Source: Nitrosomonas sp. (GTDB taxonomy: Bacteria > Pseudomonadota > Gammaproteobacteria > Burkholderiales > Nitrosomonadaceae). Taken from it: 64,000 nucleotides of DNA. The position numbers were made by a program, and so were the translations under genes. The DNA lies in NCBI GenBank assembly GCA_024281675.1, contig JAMXAG010000001.1, positions 124,001 to 188,000 on the forward strand. The letters are read 5' to 3'. The notes beneath the pieces are model-generated. The model was not told the DNA's origin and ran no database searches. It worked only from the letters and a program-made list of their open reading frames with translations. Position 1 is the stretch's first letter; each line of letters starts with the position of its first letter. Positions 9,373 to 20,700 of this stretch are shown piece by piece.

Positions 9373-9560
9373 CTGTCAAAAATAGAGTCCACGTGATTAA
9401 GCAGCGAGTAGATCGCATACCGTGATCGGCCAATCATAATATAAGCGTTTTGCACTGTAGGTCTCCCGTGTAAGCACTCGACATATGAACGCAACCGGAT
9501 AGCTTCGTCGCATCGACTCAATTAAACCATTTCTCACCGCCGAACAATATCAACTAAGCT
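9373..9560 (-). mobile_element. IS3-family remnant (OrfB piece and terminal repeat)
   Basis: On the minus strand a frame reads LIESMRRSYPVAFICRVL, close to the start of IS3-family OrfB proteins (FI.S.R..YPV..MCRVL), and then runs to a stop. The outer end (TGTCAAAAATAGAGTCCA at 9374-9391) nearly matches TGTTAAAAATGGAGTCCA at 23444-23461, which fronts an IS3 OrfA remnant. The two are therefore probably opposite terminal repeats of related elements. The remainder of 9154-9685 shows nothing else. Confidence 0.45.
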
Positions 9561-9685
9561 TCGTGGAATACATTGCACACTTTTTTATGAAGTCATGCCC
9601 CCTCTTCATCCGCTATTTCATTTCGTCATTTTATGAAACTTCGGACTTCACGAAAATCAGCATACCTCGTTGAAGCTGATTTTGG

Positions 9686-10069
9686 TTATTGAGTAGGCAT
9701 TACATAGTCAACGGTAAGTAACTCAAGCAAGTGTCCATTTGAGTCATGAAAGTAAACTCCACGCCCACCATAGCTGTGATTGATAGTCGTATTATTAACT
9801 TCGCTGGGACCGTTGCCATATTTAATATGCTCAGTTTGTAAGCTTTCAAATATCTCGTCAAATTCTTGTTCCGAAACTTTGAATGCATAGTGATTCGACT
9901 CAAACTTATCTCTACTATCAAAATCAAGGCACAATGTATCATTTACACGCACCACGATGAAACGTGAAAATTCACCAATGTATTCGAAACCAAACAATTT
10001 ACAATAAAATTGGGCAGATTCTTTATTATCAAAGCAAGGTACAATAGTGTGATTAAGTGTAATAGTCAT
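9686..10069 (-). CDS. VOC family (glyoxalase/bleomycin-resistance-like) protein
   Basis: About 127 residues, the normal size of a single-repeat-pair VOC protein. It begins MTITLNHTIVPCFDNKESAQ and ends near GRGVYFHDSNGHLLELLTVD, the typical final strand with its metal-ligand Glu. I chose the ATG at 10069 because AAGGA lies eight bases upstream; a longer frame from 10087 adds six residues without a ribosome site. The substrate is unknown: the fold serves glyoxalases, dioxygenases and drug-binding proteins. It is soluble and cytoplasmic. Confidence 0.82.
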   Translation of the reverse strand: MTITLNHTIVPCFDNKESAQFYCKLFGFEYIGEFSRFIVVRVNDTLCLDFDSRDKFESNHYAFKVSEQEFDEIFESLQTEHIKYGNGPSEVNNTTINHSYGGRGVYFHDSNGHLLELLTVDYVMPTQ

Positions 10070-10424
10070 AAATTTTTCCTTCGACAAAGCTTTTATTAAG
10101 AATCAATGAAACTTCCGAAAACTCTAAAGCTAGTTTGAGTAATTTTTTTCACATAAGTTTTTAGGGGTTAAGCAACTAGAGCCTTAAGTCAATGCCCTCG
10201 GAACCTTCTTATTCTGTTATCTACAATTAATAAATACGCATAATTTATATGGAATGAATAATAATAAAGATTGCGTCATCAATGAAAATAATACTTCAAC
10301 TTCAATAGGTTATGTAAGGTGCGTGGTATTAATGCCAATCACAGTCTTGTATTTAATCTGTTAGACTCTATATTCACTAAGTAGCAGTTCTTAGTAGTTA
10401 CTTAATGTCAATTTGGAGGTTATT
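10070..10424. other. Divergent intergenic region with a possible hairpin
   Basis: This stretch separates the VOC gene (minus) from the desaturase gene (plus) and must hold both promoters. ACTCTAAAGCTAGTTTGAGT (near 10119-10138), followed by seven T residues, could form a weak terminator-like hairpin. No gene precedes it on that strand, so its role is unclear. No other element was recognised. Confidence 0.4.
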
Positions 10425-11462
10425 ATGGACTACTTTTCAGGAATTGTTGATTTACCGTGGTGGGGATATGGGATAGTCGTTTTGGTACTGACTCATATCA
10501 GTATCGCCGCCGTTACAATTTTTCTTCACCGCCATCAGGCACATCGTGCACTGGATCTCTCGCCCGGCATCAGTCATTTTTTTAGACTTTGGCTTTGGTT
10601 AACAACAGGCATGATTACCAAAGAATGGGTTGCAATCCATCGCAAACATCATGCGAAATGTGAAAAAGAAGGAGATCCTCATAGTCCGCATGTGCATAGC
10701 CTCAAAAAAGTTTTTTGGGAAGGTGCAGAGCTTTATCGTAAAGAATCCAAAAATCCAGAGACGCTAGAGCGATATGGGCATCTTACACCAGAGGATTGGA
10801 TTGAAAAAAATATTTACTCCAAGCATAGTGCGAAGGGAGTTGCTCTTATGCTTGTAATAAACATACTGATATTTGGCCCCATTGGTCTCACTATGTGGGC
10901 AATACAGATGTTATGGATTCCTGTTATGGCAGCTGGTGTTATCAATGGCATAGGACACTATTGGGGATATCGTAATTATGAGACCCCCGACAAATCTTCA
11001 AATATTCTGCCGTGGGGCATTATTATTGGAGGCGAAGAGCTTCACAACAATCATCATGCCTATCCTACTTCGGCCAAACTTTCCAATGCATGGTATGAGT
11101 TTGATATTGGATGGATGTATATTTGTATATTAGAAACTCTCGGGTTGGCCAATGTTAAACATATTCCCTCAGTTCTTGTTCTTAATGAACAGAAAACAAT
11201 TTGCGATGAAAAAACAGTTGTTGCACTAATAGAACATCGTTATTACTTTATTCATGAGCTGAGACATGCGATGGACTCAGACTCTCACCATCGCTTCACT
11301 CTGGATTTGTTGCAAGAGATTCAATCGGTGTGGGAAGACAAGAATGCAAAAATAGAAGACCTCGCTGCAAAATTGGAAACTTGGTGTAAAAAAGTGACAA
11401 GCCTGCAAGTAGCTTCTCTGGATGCTTTTGCTCAAAGACTGCGCATGAGTGTTCTGAAATAG
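10425..11462 (+). CDS. Acyl-CoA/acyl-lipid fatty acid desaturase
   Basis: 345 residues with four or so hydrophobic segments and the three histidine boxes of membrane di-iron desaturases: HRHQAH (about residue 30), HRKHH (about residue 68) and HNNHH (about residue 205). This family (PF00487, delta-9 type) introduces a double bond into acyl chains at the membrane. The ATG at 10425 is preceded by GGAGG at seven bases, so the upstream in-frame TTG at 10413 is not the start. A C-terminal extension of about 110 residues is rich in charged helices and has no clear match. It is monocistronic. A role in adjusting membrane fluidity is likely. Confidence 0.88.
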   Translation: MDYFSGIVDLPWWGYGIVVLVLTHISIAAVTIFLHRHQAHRALDLSPGISHFFRLWLWLTTGMITKEWVAIHRKHHAKCEKEGDPHSPHVHSLKKVFWEGAELYRKESKNPETLERYGHLTPEDWIEKNIYSKHSAKGVALMLVINILIFGPIGLTMWAIQMLWIPVMAAGVINGIGHYWGYRNYETPDKSSNILPWGIIIGGEELHNNHHAYPTSAKLSNAWYEFDIGWMYICILETLGLANVKHIPSVLVLNEQKTICDEKTVVALIEHRYYFIHELRHAMDSDSHHRFTLDLLQEIQSVWEDKNAKIEDLAAKLETWCKKVTSLQVASLDAFAQRLRMSVLK

Positions 11463-11535
11463 AAAAATAGTGTTATTGCAGGCAGTTGAGTCGGCATCGA
11501 ATATTTTGGGTTTTTTCTAAAAGAAACGATGAGGC

Positions 11536-11832
11536 CTATTTCCACATTACATTACACTCAGCTTTGGCTGCAGCAGTCAGCAGCTCAATCAGAGGCAAAG
11601 CCCTGTCAGCCATACTGACAATCAGTTCTTCATCCTTGTCATCATCTACTGGTGGTGAGGACTTTTCTGCACTTATGGCCGTTTTTAATCGATTCAGCGC
11701 CATAGGAACATCTGCTGCTAAAATAGCGCCGGGTACAGTTTTGCTATGTCCCATCATTTTAAGCATGGCAAGCGCAACGTCTCCAAACATCGTTATGTTG
11801 GCATGAGCATCGGTTGTAAATGTCACGAGCAT
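11536..11832 (-). CDS. DUF1840 domain-containing protein
   Basis: 98 residues beginning MLVTFTTDAHANITMFGDVA and continuing with KMMGHSKTVPGAILAADVP, the recognisable signature of the DUF1840 family of betaproteobacteria. Its function is unknown. AAGGAG lies seven bases upstream of the ATG. It is a soluble, mostly helical protein with an acidic centre (PPVDDDKDEE). It lies convergent to the desaturase. A decayed IS5-family element begins 56 bases upstream of its start, so the original promoter may have been displaced. Confidence 0.85.
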   Translation of the reverse strand: MLVTFTTDAHANITMFGDVALAMLKMMGHSKTVPGAILAADVPMALNRLKTAISAEKSSPPVDDDKDEELIVSMADRALPLIELLTAAAKAECNVMWK

Positions 11833-11888
11833 ATCAATCTCCTTGAGTCAAGTAAAAGTGTAGGTTCCACGTGGTTGTCATTAAGTAT

Positions 11889-13154
11889 AAGACTCCTGCA
11901 CAACCTCGCCTGCCCTTGCAATAACCCACTAAAATAGAGGTAGTTAAAAGAGAATTGGAGCAAAAGATGCAGATGAGTTTTGGAGCACTGGAATTGGCAG
12001 AGCGATTGAAGCGAGATAATGTTCTGATGAAGATTGATGCGCTGATTGAGTGGGAGGAGTTACGTCCGAAGCTTACGGGTTTATACAGACGCGGAGTCAT
12101 CGCATGGTGGAGGACAGGAACCGTTTGATGTGTTGTTGATGTTCAAAGCGATCCTGCTGGGTCAGTGGCATAGTTTATGGATGCTGCGTTGGAGCAAGCG
12201 CTGTGTGTAGGGATTGATTTTCTACAATTTTGTGGATTGTCCTTGTCGGATGCGATACCGGACGAAACCACTTTGTGCCGGTTCCGTAACCGTCTGTAAT
12301 CAACGACCGACTAGATGGTTTGCTAGGTTCCATTGACTGAGCAGCTTCAATCACGGATTGATGATCAAAGGGTGCGACAGGAGCGGTCATTGATGCCACG
12401 CTGATTGAGTCAGCGGCACGCCCGAGGACACCATTCCCTCTTGAGGTAGATACCGAAGGTAGGCTGTTCCAGTTTGAAGATGGCAGTCAGCCTGGAATCA
12501 GCTGTACCGAAGAGAAGTGGCGATCCGGATGCGACTTTGGCTAAAGAAAGGCAAGAAGTCGCAGTTTGGCTACCGCAGTTACCTGGCGGTGGACGCACAA
12601 GACGGCTATGTGCGCGGGGTTCACACTACTCCTGCCAACCAGAGTGAAATGATGCATTTCGAAGCAGCTATCGATGGTGCGCATATCGAGGCGAATCGGG
12701 TATATGCTGACAAGGGATCTGCCAGCAATGCCAATCGGCAGTTTCTAAGAAAGCAAAAGATCAAGAGCGCAATCATGCATCGTGCGTACAAGAACAAACC
12801 ACTCTCGGCACGCCAGAAGCTGGCGAATCAATTGATCAGCAAAAAACGTTATATTGTCGAACAGTGTTTTGGCACAATCAAACGCTTATTCAGAATGGGC
12901 GCGCCAGCTACTTCGGTACGGTAACAAAAGTCAACGCCCAAGTCATACTGAAAAGTATTGGTGAACCTGAAAAAGCAGCCAACAAAATCTTCGTAGACCA
13001 ACCATTAGGAGAGCAATCCGTCCAAATGTTGCATAAGGGGAAAATTCCCGAAAAGGAAAAACTTCACTTTCTACCAAAATGACGTGCAATAACTCTCAGT
13101 TGGATATTTTTCTCTATCACTACAGCTAAATTCTCGCGGTTGTGCAGAGGTCTT
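11889..13154 (+). mobile_element. IS5-family insertion sequence, decayed copy
   Basis: A 1266-bp element with ends AAGACTCCTGCACAACCTCG and, read inward on the other strand, AAGACCTCTGCACAACCGCG: imperfect inverted repeats of about 20 bp. The flanks AGTAT (11884-11888) and AGTAT (13155-13159) are exact 5-bp direct repeats, the footprint of insertion. It is collinear with the intact copy at 50768-52043. The transposase gene inside is broken. Confidence 0.9.
11967..13040 (+). pseudogene. IS5-family transposase, frameshifted
   Basis: The same gene as the intact minus-strand transposase at 50892-51965, but with several small indels. Compared with that copy there is an extra base near 12078 and a missing base near 12179, and further changes split the frame. 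The longest surviving piece (about 12517-12924) keeps the second catalytic Asp region (YADKGSAS) and the Glu region (YIVEQCFGTIKR). It cannot make an active transposase. Confidence 0.88.
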
Positions 13155-13237
13155 AGTATTAGGATAAAAGAACCATAGCCTGACTAACGCATCTCTTGTC
13201 AGCACCTATTCCAAGATCTTTTTTCCTGACTAGCAAA

Positions 13238-13411
13238 TTAGTCGCAGCCACGCAGCAGAAAGATAACAAACAAAATTGGTATGGGGATTCCTAAGAGCCA
13301 CAATAGAATGTAACCTATTTTTCCTTCTTGCTGCTTTTTTAGGCGACTAAAATGATTGGTTTTCAGCATCGCAATTTCCTGTTTAATTTCAGCCTCATTG
13401 GCTGGGGTTGA
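13238..13411 (-). pseudogene. Small membrane protein, probably 5'-frameshifted
   Basis: On the minus strand a frame reads NEAEIKQEIAMLKTNHFSRL, then LLWLLGIPIPILFVIFLLRG and a stop: a short charged helix followed by one membrane span. Codon structure and amphipathic pattern look real. No start codon precedes NEAEIK; the frame closes at a TAA 13412-13414. An extra C in CAACCCCAGCC could explain the loss of a start. A shorter product from ATG 13369 (43 residues) remains possible. The other frame upstream (13395-13583) is not convincing on its own. Confidence 0.4.
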
Positions 13412-13644
13412 TTATGGAAAAAGTAGCAGTGAACATCTCGTTCTTTTTTGAACCAAACTTCTGATAACATTCTTTTCGACGCATTACCACATTAGCACGT
13501 GTGCTATCTGAATAGTGCTGCTCAACAATGGCTATCCGCACGTTTCCAGAACCCACGCCAATCACAAACCAAGTCATAATCATACTGATTCATTAGAGTT
13601 TCTCATGGATAAATAAAGAACATGGGATTCAGCACTTTACAGAT

Positions 13645-14099
13645 TCATTTGCTAAGTTTTAAATGTGCCAGCATGGTATCCACATTACTGACAGTAAATG
13701 GATCATCGGGGCAATTATCAATTTTGCCGGGTTCGCTAAATAATTTGCTAATTTCTTTATTTTCCACAACCATTGAATAGCGCCACGAGCGGCTGCCAAA
13801 ACTCAGATTCTCTTTCTTCACCAGCATGCCCATTGCTCTGGCAAAATCACCATTTCCGTCTGGCAGCATTTTTACATGTCGGATATCCAGATGCTTGCTC
13901 CATTGATACATGACAAAGGCATCATTAACACTTAAGCAATACACTTCATCGACGCCCTGAACAATGAGTTCCTGATATTTGGCATCATATCCAGGCAAAT
14001 GCTTATTTGAGCAAGTGGGTGTATAAGCGCCAGGAAGCGCCAAAACAACAATTTTTTCCCTGCAAAAATATCGTCGGTGCTGACATCCTGCCAGCTTTC
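13645..14099 (-). pseudogene. Peroxiredoxin of the Prx5/AhpC-like type, truncated and frameshifted
   Basis: The main open frame (13645-14043) encodes LPGAYTPTCSNKHLPGYD with the peroxidatic Cys of Prx5-type enzymes, and extends to a normal C-terminus. The preceding strand (SWQDVSTDDIFAGKK, 14055-14099) is in another frame, consistent with loss of one A in the AAAAAA run near 14050-14055. The first 20 or so residues of the family are missing; that place is taken by csbD-like sequence. A TTG start at 14043 would give a protein lacking the first strands, so activity is doubtful. Confidence 0.7.
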
Positions 14100-14222
14100 T
14101 TTTGGAGAATTCCTTCTACTTCCATTTTCTTGTCATCTAGTATTTTGCCGATGACTTCCTTAACTTTGCCCTGATTTGCCCTGAGCTTCTTTGATTCGGC
14201 CTTTTATCTGATCTTTGTTCAT
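14091..14222 (-). pseudogene. csbD-like gene, 5' part, interrupted
   Basis: From ATG at 14222 (GGAG upstream) the frame reads MNKDQIKGRIKEAQGK, matching the intact CsbD protein at 23866. A 10-bp tandem duplication (TTTGCCCTGA at 14165-14174 and 14175-14184) then shifts the frame. After it the csbD frame resumes (VKEVIGKILDDKKMEVEG) and runs into peroxiredoxin sequence near 14091-14105. Two unrelated genes were therefore joined by a deletion. Confidence 0.75.
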
Positions 14223-14771
14223 AATTTTCTCCGGAAATTTCATTTCAAACAATGAGTAGCACATGGAATTATCCCTCTTATGCGCTTGTGTATAAAACAC
14301 TATGTGTAGAAACGGGATTGATCTGTGCGGCAGCGCACATAAATGAAAACAAGTGAGTTCACTACAAGCAACACGGAAAATTCCAGAACCGTCTACACCA
14401 TTTTCTTTCGAATAATAAATGGCTGACCGAACCGAAGATGCTGAGCATTAGCTTCTGCCGCTCATTATGTACGACACCGCACAGACAATATCAAATACTG
14501 CCATTAGGATGCAAATAGTGCGATGATAAATGGGTAACAGAAAATATCTAACGGATTTAAAACATAACAAAAGTTAAATTGGGGCAGTGCAAATTAGGCT
14601 ATGCTGCCCATTTTTCTTGGTGCTCCATATCCCTCTCAGCAGCATAAGAACAACTGCAATCAACAGATAGAGTTGGTTATAGTCTTATAAGCATGCAAGT
14701 TGGCGATCACAGGTCATAAAACTGGTATGACGCTGACTACCATGAATTCGAACAAGGAGAATGCTATCAAC
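14223..14771. other. Intergenic region before the glucan synthase gene
   Basis: About 550 bases between the csbD remnant (minus) and the large plus-strand gene. No recognisable protein, RNA or clear inverted repeat. The promoter of the 8.7-kb gene must be here. In-frame alternative starts (TTG 14700, ATG 14742) lie at its right end. Confidence 0.5.
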
Positions 14772-17700
14772 ATGAAGGAGTTCGGGTTTTCAATGCGCAC
14801 ACGGAATACGCTTCATAGCACCTATGATACCGAATTACTAAGTTCTGAGTTGTTCAGTATCGAGCAATTGAAGCGTCATGGAGTCATGTTGGCCGGGCAA
14901 TACAAGATCAACCCGCACCCGGGAGTAGATCAGTTACTGCCACGGTTATCGGATAATGAGCGGGTTATTTTGGCGGCATATGACGTCGTCACTGCCGCAG
15001 TTGCACCGGGACAACGAATCATTCCAGCAGAAGCTTGGTTGCTGGATAATTTTTATCTCATCGAACAGCAGATTAGTCAGGTACGCCGGCACTTGCCACA
15101 CGGATACAGCCGCCAGTTGCCGCGATTGGCTGATGGCTTGTCAGCCGGTTTCCCTCGCATCTATGACTTGGCATTGCAACTCATCTCTCACATGGATGGC
15201 CGTATCGATAAAGAAAACGTTACTCAGTTTATCGCTGCTTACCAGACTGTCAAACCGTTAAAGCTTGGTGAGTTATGGGCATTTCCGATCATGTTGCAGT
15301 TGGCGCTACTAGAAAATATTCGTCGGGTTGCATTACGTATTGCTCGTCGACGCGAAGAGCTCAATGCAGCCATCAGTTGGGCGGATCGTATGCTTGCGAC
15401 CGCTGAAAAGGAACCGAAACAACTGATTCAGTCGCTGGCTGAGTTTGCTAATGCCGATGTGCCTCTTACCGCGCCGTTTGTGGAGGAGTTTTATGCTCGA
15501 CTCCAGGCTCAAGGGTCAGCAATGGCATTTGTCCAAACCTGGGTCGAACAAAAATTGTTAGAACAAGGGATAACGGCAACTCAATTGTCAGAAGTGGCTG
15601 GTCGAACGGCTGCAGCCAATCAGATCTCTATTGCCAACAGTATCGGTAGTTTGCGTTTTATCGGTACCATGGATTGGAGAAATTACGTCGAATCGCTCAG
15701 CGTCGTTGAAGAAACATTACGTGAAGATCCTGCGGGAATGCATATCCTCCAGGATTTTGCCACTCGCGACCGCTATCGGCATGTCATTGAGGATGTGGCG
15801 CGAGGAAGCTCGCGTAGTGAATTGGCAGTGGCACGTGAAGTCATTGCTCTGGCACAGGCTGCGGCAGAGCAACTGGGTATCCAGAACCGTGCAGCGCATG
15901 TTGGATATTATCTAATTGATCACGGCCGACCAGTATTGGAGCGCGCAGTCGACTTCCAGTTGCCATGGAAATTACGGATCAGTCGTGCGAGCCAGCATCT
16001 CAATCTGTCTCTGTATCTTGCTCCGATCCTGTTGCTGACAGCATTGGCGGCATCGGTCGCACTTTTTGTATTCGACGATCTCGGACCAAGAGACTGGCGC
16101 TATTGGTTTTTTGCAATTACTGGCATTATTGGTGCCTCGGCGCTGGCAGTTCCACTGGTAAATTTGTTCGTTACGCTTATTTTGCCTCCACGCACGTTGC
16201 CGAGGCTGGATTTTTCTCACGGTATCCCAGCGGCTCACCGCACCATGGTGGTCGTTCCCACTTTGCTGAGTAAACCGCAGGAGGTTGATGATCTGCTCGA
16301 GGCGCTGGAGATCCGCTACCTTGGTAATCGTGACCCCAATCTGTTCTTTGCGCTGCTGACGGATTTCCGTGATGCACCGCAATGCACGCAGCCAGAGGAT
16401 GACGCGTTAATGGCTTATGCGCGTACTGCCGTCCAGGCACTCAATGCCACTTACCAAGACGACCGGCCGTGCATTTTCTATTTGTTGCATCGGCCACGGG
16501 TATGGAATCCACACGAACAAGTGTGGATGGGGTATGAACGCAAACGCGGCAAATTGGAGCAATTCAATGCGTTGCTGCGCGGCGGGGGAGAAGGAGCGTT
16601 CTCGGATATTATCGGTGAGATGTCTATTCTCGCATCAATCCAGTACGTCATTACCTTGGATACCGATACGCAGCTTCCCCGCGATGCGGCACGCTCCTTG
16701 ATCGGTAACATGGCTCATCCGCTCAATCGGCCGGTATACGATGCTGACCAAGGACGCATTGTCGAAGGCTATGCAATCCTGCAACCGCGCGTTTCGATCA
16801 GCCTGACCAGTGCAGGCCAGTCGCATTTTACAAAATTATTCGCGGGCGAGTCGGGCATTGATCCTTATTCGCGCGAAATATCCGATGTCTACCAGGATAT
16901 TTTTGGCGAAGGATCATTCATCGGTAAGGGTATTTACGATGTAGATGCCTTTCGTCAAGCCGTTGATGGGCGTTTTCCCGAGAATCTTATTCTCAGCCAC
17001 GATTTGTTGGAAAGTGGTTATGCACGTTGCGCACTGGTGACCGATGTCGATCTCATTGAAGAGCATCCGGCCAGTTACGCCATAGAGGCCAGTCGACGAC
17101 ACCGTTGGATACGAGGCGATTGGCAGCTTGCAGGTTGGTTGCTTCCGCGTGTGCCTGGACCACCCACCTCTAATAGATCGAAAGCAAAACGGCAAGCAAA
17201 TCCGCTTACCGCATTGTTAGTATGGAAAATCTTTGACAATCTCCGGCGCAGCCTCGTATCGCCGTCGCTACTGGCATTATTGGCAGGGGGGTGGCTGTTC
17301 GGTCCTGGGCCCGCATGGTTCTGGACTCTGTTGGTCGCTGGTGTGGTGCTCTTGCCTGTCTTGCTGGGAAGCGTCATCGAATTGATCCGCAAACCGCAGG
17401 AGCGTGACTGGCTGGTGCACTTGAACTTGAGCAGCAAGTTAGTCGGACGTCCCATCATACTTGCTTTGCTGACGTTGATTTTATTGCCCTATGATACGCT
17501 GATCAGCTTAAGTGCTATTCTGCGCTCGGGTCTGCGTATGTTATTTACGCGACGTAGCCTGATGCTGTGGCATTTACCCTCCTATACGCGCCGCAATGCA
17601 TGCCATACACTGGCTGATTTTGTGAAGGAAATGTGGATTGCGCCTACTGTAGCAGTAGCGCTGGGCTTGACATTGGTAAGCAGTCGACCAATGGAACCGT

Positions 17701-20700
17701 TGTTCTATGCGCCCATTTTGTTAGCTTGGTTGTTGTCACCGATCGTCGGCTGGTGGATCAGCAAACCGCTTGTATCTCAGGTACCTCAACTGACGATGGA
17801 TCAGCGCGCGTTCCTGCGTACATCGGCTCGACGTACGTGGCGCTATTTCGCTCAGTTTGTTGGGCCACAGGACAATTGGCTGCCCCCTGATAATTTTCAG
17901 GAATATCCGGCTCCCGCCATTGCCACACGGACATCGCCCACGAATATCGGCATGGCATTGCTGGCCGATCTGGCCGCGTATGATTTTGGTTATATTTCTG
18001 CCGGTGAATTTTTGCATCGGATTCAGAACACATTGGAAACGATGGAAAAGTTGGAACGCTACCTGGGTCATTTCTATAACTGGTATGACACGCGAACACT
18101 GAAACCACTACACCCCCAATATGTTTCATCAGTGGATAGCGGGAATCTAGTCGGTAGTCTGCTCACTTTGTTAGCAGGATTGGCCGAGTTGAAAGATCAA
18201 CCGATTCTGTCAGTTAATGCATTTCAAGGGTTACAAGATACTTTGCGGGTGCTTGCCGAGCATGTACCCGCCTTACCCGCTTCGGATCTGGCACAGAAAA
18301 TCAAGATTCTTGAAGAACATTTGCATACACTTACATTGAACGAATCTGTACAAACGCCGACAACCATCGATAGCTTACTGAATGAGATGCAGCGTATTGG
18401 CGAGGAGATGATGGCTTGTTTGCCCACAGATATCGATATCGACGGTGAACTGTATTACTGGGCGCAGGCATTTGTTCGGCAAATTAGCGCACTTCAAGAG
18501 GATATTCGATATCTGGTGCCCGAGCCGCAACATTTCAATAATATGCCAACATTATCGGAATTGGCTAAAGGCGACACCGCAGGCACGGAGACGATGATGC
18601 CTGCTAGAGCGTCTAAAGGTGCGCTGGAGCGAATTAAAATGATCAATGTCCTGGCGAATCGGTGTCGCCAACTCGCAATAATGGATTTTGAGTTTCTCTA
18701 TGATGCAGCGCGCGATTTGCTGGCTATCGGTTACGATGTGAGTGAACGTCGGCGCGATCAATCCTGCTATGACCTACTGGCATCTGAAGCGCGTCTGGCC
18801 AGTTTTTTACTGATTGCCCAGGGACAGATCCCGCAAAAGCATTGGTTTGCGCTTGGCCGACTGCTGACCAGTCATGGTGGAGACGTCAGTCTGATTTCGT
18901 GGAGCGGTTCGATGTTCGAATACCTCATGCCGCGCCTGATCATGCCGAGTTACGAAAACACTTTGTTGGAGCAAACTTGCAAAGCCGCGGTGTTGCGCCA
19001 GGTCGAGTACGGGCGGCAACGCGATGTACCTTGGGGCATTTCTGAGTCCTGCTATAACGCCACCGATATACAACAAATCTATCAATACCGTGCATTTGGT
19101 GTACCAGGGCTAGGTTTTAAACGAGGATTAGGAGATGATCTGGTCATCGCACCTTATGCCAGCGCACTGGCATTGATGGTGATGCCGCACGAAGCATGCC
19201 GCAACTTGCAGGCACTGGCTTCCAATGGTTTGCTGGGCGCTTATGGATTCTATGAGGCAGTCGATTACACACCATCACGTGTGCCGCGGGGCAAGTCCAG
19301 CGTCATTGTACGTACCTTCATGGCACATCACCAAGGCATGAGTCTGTTGGCTTTTGAGCAATTATTGCTTAACAACCCGATGCAGCGTCGTTTTATGTCG
19401 GACCCGCTGATTCAAGCGACAAAATTATTGCTGCAGGAGCGCATACCGAAGAAAGGGGCAACATTGCATCCGCACGCGGCTGAAGTCAGTGCCGCTGCGC
19501 GTCCGGCAGTTGCGGAAGCCGGCGAGATTATGCGCGTATTCACCGATCCGAACACACCGATACCGGAAGTGCATTTGCTATCCAACGGACAGTGCCATGT
19601 AATGGCGACTCATGCTGGTGGCGGTTACAGCCGCTGGGGCAATTTGGCTGTCACCCGCTGGCGCGAAGATGCCACCTGCGATGGCTGGGGTACTTTTATT
19701 TATTTGCGTGATCGCGATTCAGGGCTGTATTGGTCCACCGCCTATCAACCCACTCTGCGTAAAGCCGATCACTATGAGGCGATCTTCGTGCAAGCACGTG
19801 CGGAATACCGTCGTCGCGATCAGTCTATCGAAACGCACACTGAGATCAGTGTTTCACCCGAAGACAATGTCGAGATTCGACGTGTTACGCTCACTAACCA
19901 GTCACTCCGTACCCGTCATATTGAGATAACGAGTTATGCAGAAGTCGTGTTGGCACCGTTGAATTCTGACTTGGCCCATCGCACGTTCAGTAATTTGTTC
20001 GTGCAAACGGAAATTGTCCGCGACCGGCAGGCGATCCTCTGCACACGGCGACGCCGCACGCCGGAAGAACAGATACCATGGATGTTCCATCTAATGGCGG
20101 CCCCGGGTGCGATAATTGATGAGCCATCATTTGAAACGGATCGCGCCCAATTCATCGGGCGGGGGCGAACACCGACCAACCCTGTGGTGTTGGATGCCGC
20201 TAATCGTATGTTAACTTTGTCGAACACGGACGGTTCAGTGCTTGATCCGATCGTGGCAATCCGCCGCACCATTACTTTATTGCCAGACGAATCGGCCACG
20301 GTGCAAATCATTTCCGGTGTCGCAAATACGCGTGAAGCGGCCTTGGGATTGCTGGAGAATTATTGCGATCGGCACTTCGTGGAACGTGCTTTTGAAATGG
20401 CGTGGTTTCAGAGTCAGGAAGTGCTGCGCCATCTTAATATCACTGAAGCCGATGCTCAGATCTACGGTCGTCTTGCCAGTTCTGTCATTTACAGTAACGC
20501 TTTGCGACGCACTGCTCCCAGTATCATTGCGCGCAATCAGTTGGGGCAATCCGGGCTTTGGCGTTTTGCCATCTCAGGTGATCTGCCAATTGTATTGATA
20601 CGAATCGGTAATATAAATCGTATTGAATTAATAAAACAAGTACTACAAGCCCATGCTTATTGGCGGATGAAAGGTTTGGCAGCCGATTTAGTGATCCTGA

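Noticed and set aside
10119-10150. Hairpin followed by seven T residues considered as a terminator.
   Set aside because: No plus-strand gene lies upstream; the stem has a mismatch, so it is only mentioned in the intergenic entry.
13395-13583. Open frame on the minus strand considered as a gene.
   Set aside because: No ribosome site, no recognisable family, and it overlaps a better membrane-protein frame; it may be part of the same decayed gene.
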